A stretch of DNA of 64,000 bases from NCBI RefSeq assembly GCF_014648515.1, contig NZ_BMRG01000004.1:600522-664521 (forward strand), written 5' to 3'. The position numbers and the translations under genes are program-made. Positions 49,869 to 60,300 of this stretch are shown here, one piece after another (position 1 is the first letter of the stretch; each line of letters opens with the position of its first letter). The notes beneath the pieces are model-generated. The model saw nothing but the letters and a program-made list of their open reading frames with translations. It had not been told where the DNA came from and ran no database searches. Source of the DNA: Saccharothrix coeruleofusca (GTDB taxonomy: Bacteria > Actinomycetota > Actinomycetes > Mycobacteriales > Pseudonocardiaceae).

Positions 49869-51164
49869 TCACTCATCCGCCCGCACCGGCCCACCGGCGG
49901 GCAACCCGCGTTCCACCCCTTGCAGGTTTCTCACCTCCGCGGGCATGAGAGCCACGATCGTCATCACCGTTCCCGCGGCCGCCGCGGTGTAGAGCAGGGC
50001 ATGGCTTCCGATCGCTCCGGCCAGGGGACCGGCCAGCGCCAAACCCAGCGGTCGCAAGGCAGTGGACCCGAACCAGTCGTACGACGACAAGCGGCCGACC
50101 AGGTTGGCGGGCACGTTGCCCTGCAGGGCCGTGTTCCACAATGTGTCCGCATAGGACAGGCCAGCGCCGAAGACGACCATGCTGGCCGCGAGCAGCGGCA
50201 CCGGCGCCTCAGCCGCCAGGAGGACCAGCGGAGGCAGCGTCGGGAAGGTGAGCGCGTAGGCAGTGACCAGTATCCGCCCGGCGGTGTGCCGGTAGGCGGC
50301 CAGACCACCGACGACGTTGCCGAGACCCGAGCAAGTCAGCAGGAGGCCCCAGCTGCGCGAGCCGTCCTCGGTGCCCGCGAACAGGACGGGACCGATCACG
50401 AGCAGCGGGGCCAGGACCACCATCTGGTAGAGGGCGAAGTACGCCACACTGACGAGCACCCATCGGCGCGTGACGAACTCCCGCCAGCCCTGTCGGAAGT
50501 CCGCGCGGGCACGGGAGCCGCGACCGTCAGGGATGCGCCCGGCCGGTCGTCGGATCGTCAGCAGCAGCGCACCGCTCGCGAGGAAGGTGACGCTGTCGGC
50601 CATGAGCCCGAACGCCGGAGACGTGGCCGCGATCATCGCACCGCCCGCGGCGGGTCCGATCGCGACGCTGATTCCCCCCGAGACGCCCAGCAGGGCGTTC
50701 GCTTTGCGCAGCGAGTGATCCGGCACCACATCGCGGATCATGCCGCTGGACGCGGGTTGGAACAGCGCCGTTCCGAATCCGTGGAGAGCTTGCAGGCAGG
50801 CCGCGGCGACGACGGTCGCACTGTGCGTCAGGACGAGGACGGTCAGAGTCGCCTGGCCAGCCAGGCAGATCACGTCCGAGATCACCATCAACCTTCGCCG
50901 GCAGTACCGATCCGCCAGCACACCCGAGACGAGCGTGAAACCGACGATCGGGACGGCACGGGCCGCCATCACCACGCCCACCGCGACCGCCGACCGCGTG
51001 ACCTCGAGGACGGCGAAGGTCACCGCCACCTGTGATATGCCGTCGCCGACGAAAGAGAGCGAACGAGCGCACAGCAGGCGGCGGAAGTCCCGTATGCGCA
51101 GCGGGGAACCACTGGCGCCAAGGCCGCTTCCCCCTCGGCTGGCAGTGCCGTCGGGTGATGGCAA
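49869..51164 (-). CDS. MFS exporter (EntS-like) in the lipopeptide cluster
   Basis: The 431-aa protein has about 12 hydrophobic segments (FRRLLCARSLSFVGDGISQVAVTFAVLEVTRS at the first; FTLVSGVLADRYCRRRLMVISD at loop 2-3). This is the MFS_3 efflux type, likely exporting the lipopeptide. TTG start with AAGGGG upstream; no ATG or GTG fits better. Cotranscribed with the methyltransferase upstream (71-bp gap) and the LLM gene downstream. Confidence 0.85.
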   Translation of the reverse strand: MPSPDGTASRGGSGLGASGSPLRIRDFRRLLCARSLSFVGDGISQVAVTFAVLEVTRSAVAVGVVMAARAVPIVGFTLVSGVLADRYCRRRLMVISDVICLAGQATLTVLVLTHSATVVAAACLQALHGFGTALFQPASSGMIRDVVPDHSLRKANALLGVSGGISVAIGPAAGGAMIAATSPAFGLMADSVTFLASGALLLTIRRPAGRIPDGRGSRARADFRQGWREFVTRRWVLVSVAYFALYQMVVLAPLLVIGPVLFAGTEDGSRSWGLLLTCSGLGNVVGGLAAYRHTAGRILVTAYALTFPTLPPLVLLAAEAPVPLLAASMVVFGAGLSYADTLWNTALQGNVPANLVGRLSSYDWFGSTALRPLGLALAGPLAGAIGSHALLYTAAAAGTVMTIVALMPAEVRNLQGVERGLPAGGPVRADE

Positions 51165-51235
51165 GTGGATCCCCTTTCACAGAGTACCCGCGACCTGGGT
51201 AGGCGCAGGACCGCGCCGTCACCGGCAACGCACAG

Positions 51236-52345
51236 TCACACCGAGGTGATCGAGACGACTGCCGGAACGACCGATTCGATACCCCGGACGCGCAGGGAGT
51301 GGAGCAGACGTGCCCTGTCTTCGGGTCCGTCCGCCAGCAGGCACTTCGGGGACAAGCGCCCGCTGGCCAGGTCGCGAGCGGAAACCGCCTGCGGTGAGCC
51401 GGGCACCTCGCGCACCCGTACCTCCTTCCAGCCACGCAGGTCGGCCAGCCACTCGTCAACGAGGTCCGGCAACGCGCGCCCCTGCGGTAGCTCGGCTATC
51501 ACCAGGACGTCGGCCGTTCCGCCGGGTACCAGGACGGTGCCCATGGCTCGGACGACCGACCTCAGCGCCCCCTGGGCGGACGTCCAGCCCGTTTCGGGTG
51601 ACCGCCGCGGGCCCGTCGGGCTGTTGAAGACCAAGCGATCGGCCCGCTCCGCGGGCAGCGGGTTGCGGTTCATGTCGGCGACGGTGAAGGCTGCGGGTAT
51701 GGCGTTCACCGCTGCGTTGACACGGGAATAGGCGACAGCGCGGGGGTTGACGTCGATACCGATGACGCTTGCGCAGGAGGTCCACGACGCCAGCGCCAGG
51801 ATGCCGCTACCGCAGCCGATGTCGAGGAGGGTCTCCGACGCCGTGGTGCGGATGGCGTCGAGGAGGGTGAAGCTCGACGCATGTGGTGGCATCACCAGCC
51901 CGGCCCCGGTGGCCATGGTGATCGCGACATCACCGGGCCCGGTGGTGAACAGGGCGTCCGACAACAGGTACAAGGACCGCACCGGTGAGATGGAGACCGT
52001 CGGCGACACCTGGCCTTCGTCGATCCGCACCAGCGCGAGCGCCTCAAGGACACGGGCGAGCGGAGCGGACACGACGTGTTCGTAGCGGTCCCGCGGCAGG
52101 GGGCCGTTCCGGACGAACAACTGGATCAGCGCACCGGCGGTGTCCGTGGTGAGCGACTCGACGTCGAGGGCGGAGTACACCGCGTACATCGCCGAGTGGC
52201 TCAGCAGGTCGATGGCGTCCGCCGCGCCGAGCCTGCGCGCGACGACGTCATCGGTGAAGCCCGCCTCCCGCAGGGCGGGCTTCAGCGAGCCGAACCGGTC
52301 CGCTGCGGCGTTCGGGAGGTCCTCGGGGGCCCATGGCAGCTTCAT
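51236..52345 (-). CDS. SAM-dependent methyltransferase (HemK/PrmC-like core)
   Basis: The 369-aa protein has an N-terminal helical domain (~1-150) and a class I MTase core: LLDIGCGSGILAL (motif I), IGIDVNPRAVAYSRVNAAVN, and RLVFNSPTGP at motif IV, the NPPY-like position. The NSPT in place of NPPY is a relaxed form, seen in methyltransferases acting on small or carrier-bound substrates. ATG overlaps the P450 stop (ATGA). Probable N-, O- or C-methylation of the lipopeptide. Confidence 0.83.
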   Translation of the reverse strand: MKLPWAPEDLPNAAADRFGSLKPALREAGFTDDVVARRLGAADAIDLLSHSAMYAVYSALDVESLTTDTAGALIQLFVRNGPLPRDRYEHVVSAPLARVLEALALVRIDEGQVSPTVSISPVRSLYLLSDALFTTGPGDVAITMATGAGLVMPPHASSFTLLDAIRTTASETLLDIGCGSGILALASWTSCASVIGIDVNPRAVAYSRVNAAVNAIPAAFTVADMNRNPLPAERADRLVFNSPTGPRRSPETGWTSAQGALRSVVRAMGTVLVPGGTADVLVIAELPQGRALPDLVDEWLADLRGWKEVRVREVPGSPQAVSARDLASGRLSPKCLLADGPEDRARLLHSLRVRGIESVVPAVVSITSV

Positions 52346-53511
52346 CCGCGGACCTTTCGACGAAGTCGGACGGTGAACCGGTCGAGCCCGAAGTTGATGA
52401 TCGAGCGGTTGTGCACCGGAGAGCGCACCACCTCCACGGACTCCAGCGTCGTGGCCAGCGCCGTGAACAACGCGCGCAACTCGATGCGCGCCAGCGGGGC
52501 ACCGATGCAGTAGTGCGCTCCCCAGCCGAAGGCCACGTGCCGATTCGGACTGCGTCGCAGGTCCAGGTGGTGGGGCCGCTGGAAAACGGCCGGATCGCGG
52601 TTGGCCGCAGGTGTCCAGACCACCACGGCATCCCCCGCCCGGATGTGGCAACCCGCGAGTTCGACGTCACGGGTGGCGCTGCGCAGCACCTGCAGCCCGA
52701 CGGATGTCCAGCGCAGCAGTTCCTCGACGGCAACACCCATGTCGGCGCCTGCGCGCAGGGTCTGCCAAGCGTCCGGGTGCTGTGTCAGGGCCAGCATCGC
52801 CATCGCGGCGGTGTGCCGCACCGTCTGGACGCCGCCGACGATGATGTTGTCGCAGTTGAGCACTGCTTCTTCCACGTCCAGGTCACCAGCCAGCGCGCTG
52901 GCGACATCTCGCCCCGGCTCCCGCCGCTTCCTGGTGACCAGCGAGAACAGGTACGGCAGGAGTTTCTGGTGGGCCTTCTGCCGCCGCAGCGCGGTGTCAC
53001 CCAGGAAAGCCTCGTCGCACATGGCCACGACATCGTCGCGATCTTCGGCGGGGACACCCATCAGCTCGCACATGACCAGCAAGGGGACGACCGCACCGAT
53101 CTCGTGCACGAAGTCGATGTCCTCGCCCTCGGGCAGCTCTCGCAACACACGCCGCGTCAAGTGAACCACGTGCTGCTCGAGCGCCGCGGCGCCACTCGTG
53201 GAGAAGAACGGGGCGACTGACTCGCGGTAGGCGCGATGTCGCGGGGGGTCGGTGAGGGCCATCATCTTCCCCGCCCCCGCCGGAGGCCGTCGGCCCGATC
53301 CCAGCAGCGACCCGCGTTGGGAGCTGAACGCGACCGGATCACCGAGGACCGCCAGTGCCTCACGATGGGCCAGCACCGACCAAACAGGGCCGTCGTCGGG
53401 TGTCTCATGGCGCTGGACGGTGCCTTCACGGCGTATTTCGTCCACGAGCGCGTGCGCATCCTGCCTCGCCCAGAACTCCGGACTGGTGATGTCATGCTGG
53501 TCCAGCAGCAC
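52342..53511 (-). CDS. Cytochrome P450
   Basis: The 389-aa protein has heme-thiolate FGWGAHYCIGAPLAR, the ERR-type AANRDP...VAFGWG region, and I-helix IIVGGVQTVRHTA. In the I-helix the normally acidic residue before Thr is Gln (GGVQT). That change is known in P450s with altered oxygen activation. Probable hydroxylation of a carrier-bound amino acid or acyl chain. GTG 53511 with AAAGGAG upstream; the start overlaps the TE-A-T stop by 20 bp. Confidence 0.9.
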   Translation of the reverse strand: MLLDQHDITSPEFWARQDAHALVDEIRREGTVQRHETPDDGPVWSVLAHREALAVLGDPVAFSSQRGSLLGSGRRPPAGAGKMMALTDPPRHRAYRESVAPFFSTSGAAALEQHVVHLTRRVLRELPEGEDIDFVHEIGAVVPLLVMCELMGVPAEDRDDVVAMCDEAFLGDTALRRQKAHQKLLPYLFSLVTRKRREPGRDVASALAGDLDVEEAVLNCDNIIVGGVQTVRHTAAMAMLALTQHPDAWQTLRAGADMGVAVEELLRWTSVGLQVLRSATRDVELAGCHIRAGDAVVVWTPAANRDPAVFQRPHHLDLRRSPNRHVAFGWGAHYCIGAPLARIELRALFTALATTLESVEVVRSPVHNRSIINFGLDRFTVRLRRKVRG

Positions 53512-56014
53512 CTGAGCTCCTTTCGGCCCGCTCGGCGACGGCCTCCGTCCCGAGGTCGATGCGCGTGGCGAACTCGCGCACTGTCGGATGGTCGAAAACC
53601 GCGCGTACGGGCAGCTCGACACCGAACTCGACGGCCACCTCGGCCACGATCCGCGGGGCCAGCAGGGAGTGACCGCCAGCGGTGAAGAAGTCGTCATCGG
53701 GCCGCGCCCTGGCACAGCCGATGACCTCCCGCCAAATGGCCTCGAGGCGTCGTTCCGTCTCGGTCGCGAAGTACGGCTCCGAGGGCGATTCGGCGGCGTT
53801 CGGGATCGGCAACCGACGGCGGTCGATCTTCCCGCTGGCCGCCAGGGGGAACTCGTCGAGCACGACGTAGGCGCCGGGCACCAGGTAGGTGGGCAGGGTG
53901 TTGATCAGTTGCCGGTGCACCGCCGCGATGTCCACACGGCGTCCCCGGCGCGGTTGCAGGTAGGCCGCCAGCCTCGGGTTCTCCGGGTCGTCCCCGTAGG
54001 TCCGAGCGGCCGTCCTGGCCACGTCCGCGGCTTTGCCCAGTGCGGCCTCCAGTTCGCCCAGTTCCACCCGGACTCCCCGGATCTTGACCTGGTCGTCGGC
54101 TCTGCCCGAGAACAGCAGCCTGCCGTCGGCCGTGCGACGGGCGAGGTCGCCGGTGCGGTAGACGTCGCCCGCCAGGAACGCGCTCGCCGTCTCCGCGGGG
54201 CGGTTCAGGTAGCCGTGCGCGAGGTGCGGACTGCGGATCCTGACCTCCCCGACCTCGCCGGTCGGCACAGGCAGGCCGGACTCGTCGGTGAGGTCGATCT
54301 CCCTGCCGGGGATGGGCGTCCCCAGCGGGATGGGGTCCTCGGCGGGATCGGCGACGACGTGGACGGTCGCCGAGATGCACTCGCTCGGACCGTAGAGGTT
54401 GCGGACCACTGCCCCTGGGAAGTTCCGCCTGACCTCGTGCACGAGGTCGGCCCGCAGCGCCTCACCGTGCAGGGAGACCGCGCGCACGTGCTGGAGCGGA
54501 CCGCACTGGACGAGCGGACGGCACAGGCTGGGGACCGCCAGGAGGTGGGTAACCCGGTGCTCGGCCATCCAAGCATGGACCTTCGCGGGGTCCGCCTTGA
54601 CCTCGGCTGGCGGCACGACAAGCGTCGCACCGGCGTGCACGGCCATCGCGATCTCCACGTAGGCACCGTCGTAGACCAGGCTGCCCCACTGCAGAACGCG
54701 GGCCCGCTCGTCGAGCGCCAGCTCGGCGGCGAGCCATTCGGCGAACTGCGCCAGGTTGCCCGCGCGTTGGACGATGCCCTTGGGCGTGCCGGTGGACCCG
54801 GACGTGTAGACGAGGTACTCGGTGTCCGTAGGCACGCTCGGCCTGGCTAAGCCAGGGGCCTTGGGGCGCAGTACCTCGACCGCCGCTCCGTCCACCGACA
54901 ACAGAGCCGCGCCCTCGGAAACGGACGTCATGCCGTTCGGGCGCGCGATCAGCCCGGACGGAGCGCAGTCGGCGACGGTCGCGGCTCGCCGCTCGCCGGG
55001 CTGGTTCTCGTCGAGCCAGACGAATGCGACGCCTGCTTGCCGCGCGGCCAACAGCGCGCACACGGCGTCCGCGCCGTCGGGGAGGGAGATGGCGACGACA
55101 TCGCCAGGCCGCAGTCCGGCCTCGCTGAGGGCGGTGGCATACCGGGCCGTCCGGTCGTCGAGTTCGGCACGGGTCAGCACGCCCTCTGCCGACAGGACGG
55201 CCGGGCGATCGGTGGGCACTGCGGTCATGTCGAATCCTTGGGCAGAGGTCAGGAACCGGGAAACCAGCTCGGCCGCGGCCGCGGGAGCCTCACCGATCAC
55301 CAGGTGGCCGCCGGGGAGCGTGGCCTGGGTGAACGATCCGCCGACGTGGTGGCGCCACTCGGCCATCTCGGGGGGACTCGCGGTGGGGTCGTCCTCACCC
55401 GACAGGACCAGTACCGGGCAGTCGAGCAGCGTCTGCTCGGGGTGGCGGTAGCCCGCGCACAGGTCGAGGTCGCCTGCCGTGACCGCCAGGGATCGTTCGA
55501 GGAGGCCTGCCTCGGCGAGCGCCGCGGCGTCAAACCCGCCGGTGGCCTCCAGGAACGGGAGCAGATCCTGCCCAGCGGCCGGGCCGGGGGGTTCCTGCCA
55601 GCACCGGGGCGGCAGGAGTGCGGCCAGCACGCAGGCGACCGGCGGGCGGTCGAGGCAGGCGGCGACGTTGAACGCGACCAGCGCGCCGAGGCTCTGACCG
55701 AGGATCGCGTAGGGGTGCTCGATGTGCGGGTGCATGGCTGTCCGGATCCGCTGGACCAGTTCGTCCAGCGTCGCGGGCATGGGTGTCCCCGTCCGGCCCC
55801 CTCGGCCGGGAAGCCGCACGGCCCACAACTCGATGTCGTCGGGCAACGCCCGACCGAACTCCCCGAATGCCGCCACATCGCCGCCTGCGTGGGGCAGGCA
55901 GAACAGGCGCAGCCTGCTCGCGGGCCGTGGAGCGGGGAGCCAGAACCACTCCCCTGCCAGGCGCGGGGCCGGGACGGTGGACGGATCGGCCGGATCGGCG
56001 GGGCTGCCGGTCAC
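53492..56014 (-). CDS. NRPS: N-terminal thioesterase, adenylation, carrier (TE-A-T)
   Basis: The 840-aa protein has three parts. TE/RifR-like alpha/beta hydrolase (1-~260): HAGG, GQSLG with Ser109, Asp210, and GGHLVIGE with His238. Adenylation (~265-750): YTSGSTGTPKGI, YGPSEC, YRTGDLARR, GRADDQVKIRGVRVELGELE, ASGKIDR; specificity residues roughly D-G-V-L-L-G-L-S-A-K by hand. Carrier (~760-830): FFTAGGHSLLAPRIV with phosphopantetheine Ser. A TE at the N-terminus of an NRPS is unusual. GTG 56014 overlaps the C-domain stop (GTGA). Confidence 0.9.
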   Translation of the reverse strand: MTGSPADPADPSTVPAPRLAGEWFWLPAPRPASRLRLFCLPHAGGDVAAFGEFGRALPDDIELWAVRLPGRGGRTGTPMPATLDELVQRIRTAMHPHIEHPYAILGQSLGALVAFNVAACLDRPPVACVLAALLPPRCWQEPPGPAAGQDLLPFLEATGGFDAAALAEAGLLERSLAVTAGDLDLCAGYRHPEQTLLDCPVLVLSGEDDPTASPPEMAEWRHHVGGSFTQATLPGGHLVIGEAPAAAAELVSRFLTSAQGFDMTAVPTDRPAVLSAEGVLTRAELDDRTARYATALSEAGLRPGDVVAISLPDGADAVCALLAARQAGVAFVWLDENQPGERRAATVADCAPSGLIARPNGMTSVSEGAALLSVDGAAVEVLRPKAPGLARPSVPTDTEYLVYTSGSTGTPKGIVQRAGNLAQFAEWLAAELALDERARVLQWGSLVYDGAYVEIAMAVHAGATLVVPPAEVKADPAKVHAWMAEHRVTHLLAVPSLCRPLVQCGPLQHVRAVSLHGEALRADLVHEVRRNFPGAVVRNLYGPSECISATVHVVADPAEDPIPLGTPIPGREIDLTDESGLPVPTGEVGEVRIRSPHLAHGYLNRPAETASAFLAGDVYRTGDLARRTADGRLLFSGRADDQVKIRGVRVELGELEAALGKAADVARTAARTYGDDPENPRLAAYLQPRRGRRVDIAAVHRQLINTLPTYLVPGAYVVLDEFPLAASGKIDRRRLPIPNAAESPSEPYFATETERRLEAIWREVIGCARARPDDDFFTAGGHSLLAPRIVAEVAVEFGVELPVRAVFDHPTVREFATRIDLGTEAVAERAERSSGAAGPA

Positions 56015-57315
56015 CACGCGCGGCTCCCCAGTTCGGACAGCGGGGCCCCCGGATCGGCCGCTGCTGCCCAGAGGACTCCTTCGTAGCCGTCGAGCAGCCG
56101 TCGAGCGGTACCGGGCAGCAACCGGTCGGTGCGGTAGCACAGCGCTTGATCCATTGCCCGTGGTGCTCGGTCCAGCACGTGCAGTTCCAGTGCGAATCGC
56201 GTGACCGCCTGGCGCGCGCCACCCCACTCGGCCACTTCGAGACCGCCCCAGCGCGTGCGGCCCGCTCCCGTGTGCAGCAGCTGGAACGCGATGTCCGCCA
56301 GTGGTGTGCTCCCCTCACCACGCCGATCGCGGCTTTCGCTCACCAGGACGTCGAAGGGGACCGACGAGTGCTCCATCGCGTCGAAGGTGGCCGCGCTCAC
56401 CCGTTCGGCGATCCGGTCGAACGGCAGCCCACGGGGGATGTCCATGCGGAGGGGGACGGTGTTGACGAAGAACCCCACCGTGGACTGGAACTCGGCGCGG
56501 GATCGCCCGGAGACCGGGACGGTGAGGACGATGTCATCCGTTCCGGAGACATGGGACAGCAGCGCCGTCAACGCCGTCAACGCGGTGACGAACATCGTGC
56601 GCCGGTACCGGGCAGCCAGTGATCGCACTTGTTCGACCAGATCCGGCGGGATGGGACGGAGCAGCTCCTCACCGGCCGCGGATGAATCCACCTGGTGTGG
56701 CCGGTCGGCGATGAGATCCAGCAGCGCGGGCGCACCGTCGAGCCGTTCCCGCCAGAAGGACAACTCCCGTTCGACGTGCTCCCGCGTGAGCGTGGCGCGC
56801 TGCCAGGCCGCGAAGTCCGAGTACTGCGCCTCGGGGGCCGGGAGCCGCACCGGAGTGCCACTCGAGTGAGCCGTGTACAGCACTTTGAGCTCCTCGGCCA
56901 TGATTTCGATCGACCACGCGTCGATGAGGATGTGGTGCACGACGATGACCAGGACGTGCCTGTCGCGGTCGAGGCACAGCAACCAGATCCGGATCGGCGG
57001 CCCGGCGGCGAGCTCGAACGGCGTGCTGATCCGCTCCTCGACGAAGAGGGCGGCCTCGGCGTCCGAGATGTCCACCACCGGGATGTCGACGCCTCCACCG
57101 GGCGGAGCGATGTCCATCCTGGGCACCCCGCGCTGGGCCGGGAAACTCGTGCGCAGGGCTTCGTGCCGGTCCACCAGATCACTGACCGCGAGGCGCAGGG
57201 CACGCCGGTCGAGCGCACCGCGCAGTTCGTACGCGACGCACCCGTTGTATTCGGTCGCGCCCGGATCGAGTTGCTGCAGGAACCACAGCCGGTGCTGGGC
57301 AGGGGATACGTTCAT
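56011..57315 (-). CDS. Stand-alone NRPS condensation domain
   Basis: The 434-aa protein has a complete C domain: VSPAQHRLWFLQQLDPG (C1), RHEALRTSFP (C2), HHILIDAWS (C3, HHxxxD with catalytic His), YSDFAAWQ (C4), VGFFVNTVPLR (C5), HSSVPFDVLV (C6). It should condense the upstream acyl or aminoacyl chain with the amino acid held on the TE-A-T carrier. ATG 57315 is the first start in frame that keeps the fold; it lies 64 bp after the PKS stop. Confidence 0.9.
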   Translation of the reverse strand: MNVSPAQHRLWFLQQLDPGATEYNGCVAYELRGALDRRALRLAVSDLVDRHEALRTSFPAQRGVPRMDIAPPGGGVDIPVVDISDAEAALFVEERISTPFELAAGPPIRIWLLCLDRDRHVLVIVVHHILIDAWSIEIMAEELKVLYTAHSSGTPVRLPAPEAQYSDFAAWQRATLTREHVERELSFWRERLDGAPALLDLIADRPHQVDSSAAGEELLRPIPPDLVEQVRSLAARYRRTMFVTALTALTALLSHVSGTDDIVLTVPVSGRSRAEFQSTVGFFVNTVPLRMDIPRGLPFDRIAERVSAATFDAMEHSSVPFDVLVSESRDRRGEGSTPLADIAFQLLHTGAGRTRWGGLEVAEWGGARQAVTRFALELHVLDRAPRAMDQALCYRTDRLLPGTARRLLDGYEGVLWAAAADPGAPLSELGSRAW

Positions 57316-57379
57316 GACCGGCGGTGGGGCTCGGCGCCGCCGGGTGCCGTCGCCCGGATGGGGTGGAGGACCATGGAAC

Positions 57380-60300
57380 TCAACCTTCCCTGGGATCGGA
57401 GTGCGGCTGTTCTGCGAAGTCGCTCCCTTCGGCACCCACGTGCCTGATCAACGACTCCCAGCAGAGGTGGAGCTTCTCCACCGTCTCGGCGTCGAACGAC
57501 GGCCGGTGCACGATGTCCACGAACCGGTTCTCGCCGATGCTGATGACGTCGAAGAACAACGGGTACTTGGCATGCCTGACCGGCGGGAGGTCGATCGAGA
57601 CGTCGAGGCCGCTCATGCGCGGCTCGGGGACAGCGGGGTTGAGGTTGAAGACGGCGTCCGGTTCTCCGGCGGCCGCGGGGCGGTCGAGCAGGTTCACCAG
57701 GTGCGGTCGCGTCCGGGCCTCGAGATCGCGGAACGACTCTCCCCTGGACAGAGCTGTCCGCACCCCGGCGACCAGCACGTAGTGGCCCGCGAAGTCGTGC
57801 TCGTCGAGCGGCCGCTGGTCCACGTGGACACCCAGGCCCAGTTCGGCCTCACCGGTGACCTGGTGCAGGGCGTAGGCGAACGCGCTGAACGCCAGCGCGA
57901 AAGGGGTGCAACCGAGTTCAGCGGCCCCGGTGCGCAGAGCGGCCCAGAGATCCGGAGCCAGCGGGACGGTGTGCCGACGCGCCGGGTCGAAGGCGTCCGG
58001 CGTGCGGGGAAGCGGTTCCGCGACCGAGGTGACCTGCTGCCGCAGGCGTACGGGCACAGCAGGCCGACTCGGCGGAAGGGATTCCCCCGCCACGTGCCCG
58101 CTGTAGAACCCCGCCAGGTCGTCGAGCAGCAAGGACAAGCTCGTGCCGTCCATCACGAGGTGGTGCGCGGACACCAGCAGCGCGTGGTGCTGTGGCGAGT
58201 GTTCGAAAAGGGTCGCGCGGCACAACGAGCCGTCGAGGGGGGCGAACGGCGCGGCGGCGTCGTCGGCGATGGCCTCAGGCGTCGGCGGGACATCGGAAAC
58301 CCGGATCGTCAGATCCGTGCTCCGGTCGCACCTCAACCACTCGCCATCAGCGGTCACCGCGGCGCGTAGCGCTGGGTGGTTGCGCCCGGCATCCCGCCAG
58401 GCCCTGCGGAGGGCGTCGCGGTCCAGATCACCGCGGAGGTCAACCAGCACGCTCTCGTGGTAGGCAGTCCACTGAGGACCGTGGTGGCGCTGCAGCTGCC
58501 ACAGCTGCTTCTGCTGAGGCGTCATCGCCCACTCCAGCCGGGGAGCGGGTTGCGCGGCCGTCAGGAACCCCGGCTCGCGCAGGCGCCGCAGGCTCGCGTC
58601 GACCGCGTCGAGCAACCGTTCGGCGTCGGTGTCCTCGTGGACCGTCGACAGGAAGAACGTCCGCCCTTCCTGCACGTGGATTCCCTCCGACAACAGCGTG
58701 TGGTACAGCAGCTCCATCTCCAGCGGTTGGTGGAGGCTGGGGTTACCGCGGTACTCCAACCGCCACATCGACCCGAAGGACGCGACGGTGTAGGGGACGG
58801 CCGCTTCGCGGAAGATCTCGCGCAGCCCCTCGACGAGGCGGTCCGCACGCGCGTTCAGGTCCTCGTAGAGCCCCGGACCGGAATCGGCCAAGTGGTCGAG
58901 GACCGAAGTGGCCGCCGCGACGGCGAGCGGGTGCTTCTGGAAGGTGCCGCCGAACAACGTCGTGGTGTGCGTCGGCATGCTGCCGTCGCCCGGACGCCAC
59001 ACGCCGCCGTCCATCCCACCCATCAGGTCGCCCCTCCCGGCGATCACCGCGAGTGGCAGGCCACCACCGATGATCTTCCCGTAGGTGGCCAGATCGGGGG
59101 TGACGCCGAAGTGCGCGGCGGCACCACCCGGACCGATGCGGAACCCCGTGATCATCTCGTCGAAGACGAGAACCATGCCGCGCTCGCCGGTAAGCCTGCG
59201 CAGTGCCGCGAGGAAAGCGGCAGGCTGCAACGAGGGGTTGCGGCTCTGCACCGGCTCGACGACCACGGCCGCGACATCGTCGGCTGCCCGCAGGTACTCC
59301 AGCGCCGACTCCTGCCCGTACGGCAGGACAACCGCCTCACTCGCCGCCGCGGCGGACAGGCCGGGCGCGATCGGGGTCGCGCCACCGGCATCCGCTCTGG
59401 CCAGCACGAGATCGGTCAACCCGTGGTAGGACCGGTCGAAGTAGGCCACCTTGGGGCGTCCGGTGGCCAGCCGGGCAAGCCGGATCGCTCCCATGACGGC
59501 CTCGGACCCGGTGTTGCAGAACGTCACCCGCTCGTGGCCGGTGAGGTCGCCCAGCCGTTCGGCCAGTTCGTATGCCTGCTTGAGCTGGACGCCCAGCGAA
59601 TACGTCCTGTCCAGCTGCCGTCGGATGGCACTGGTGACGAACGGCGGGTTGTGCCCGAACAGGTGAACACCGAAGCCCATGCCGTAGTCGATGTACTCGC
59701 GGCCGGAGTCGTCCCAGATCTTCGCGCCTGCCGTGCGCTCGGCGACCAGCGGGACGTGCAGGTCTTTCAGCTCCGGGCGGAAGTGGCTGAACGGCCTGCT
59801 CTCGGCCAGGCGAGGACGGTACCGCCGCACGAGCTGCCGGGCGTGGGAACTGGTCCGCGACGCGAGGTCGTTGACGAAGCGCTCCTGGGCGGGTGTCAAC
59901 TTGCTCGGCCGCCACTTCGGCGGTTCGGGAGGCCGCCCTGCGGACGAACCGGTCCGCGTCCCGCCCGCTGGAACGCCCTCGGCGGGCTTGGCGCCCGCAC
60001 TCGCTGACGTGGCCGTGCTCGCCGGTGGATCGGCGGAGATCCGCGCTCGCGCACCGAGGAGGGTGAGTTGATCGCGCATGAGCTTCAACTGCTCGGCGAC
60101 TACGGCGGGCAAGCCGTCGACCGGCCTCGCGTCAAGTGGCGCGACGTCCACGGCCGGCGCACTCGTCGTCGGAACCGCGATTTCCTCAGCGGTGGTAGGC
60201 GCGGTTTCCCCCTCCTGGGCGTCTGCACCGTCGAGCACCCGCACGCCGCTGAGCCCCCCAGCCAGCTCACGGATGGTCATGTACTCCTCCAGGAGCTGCC

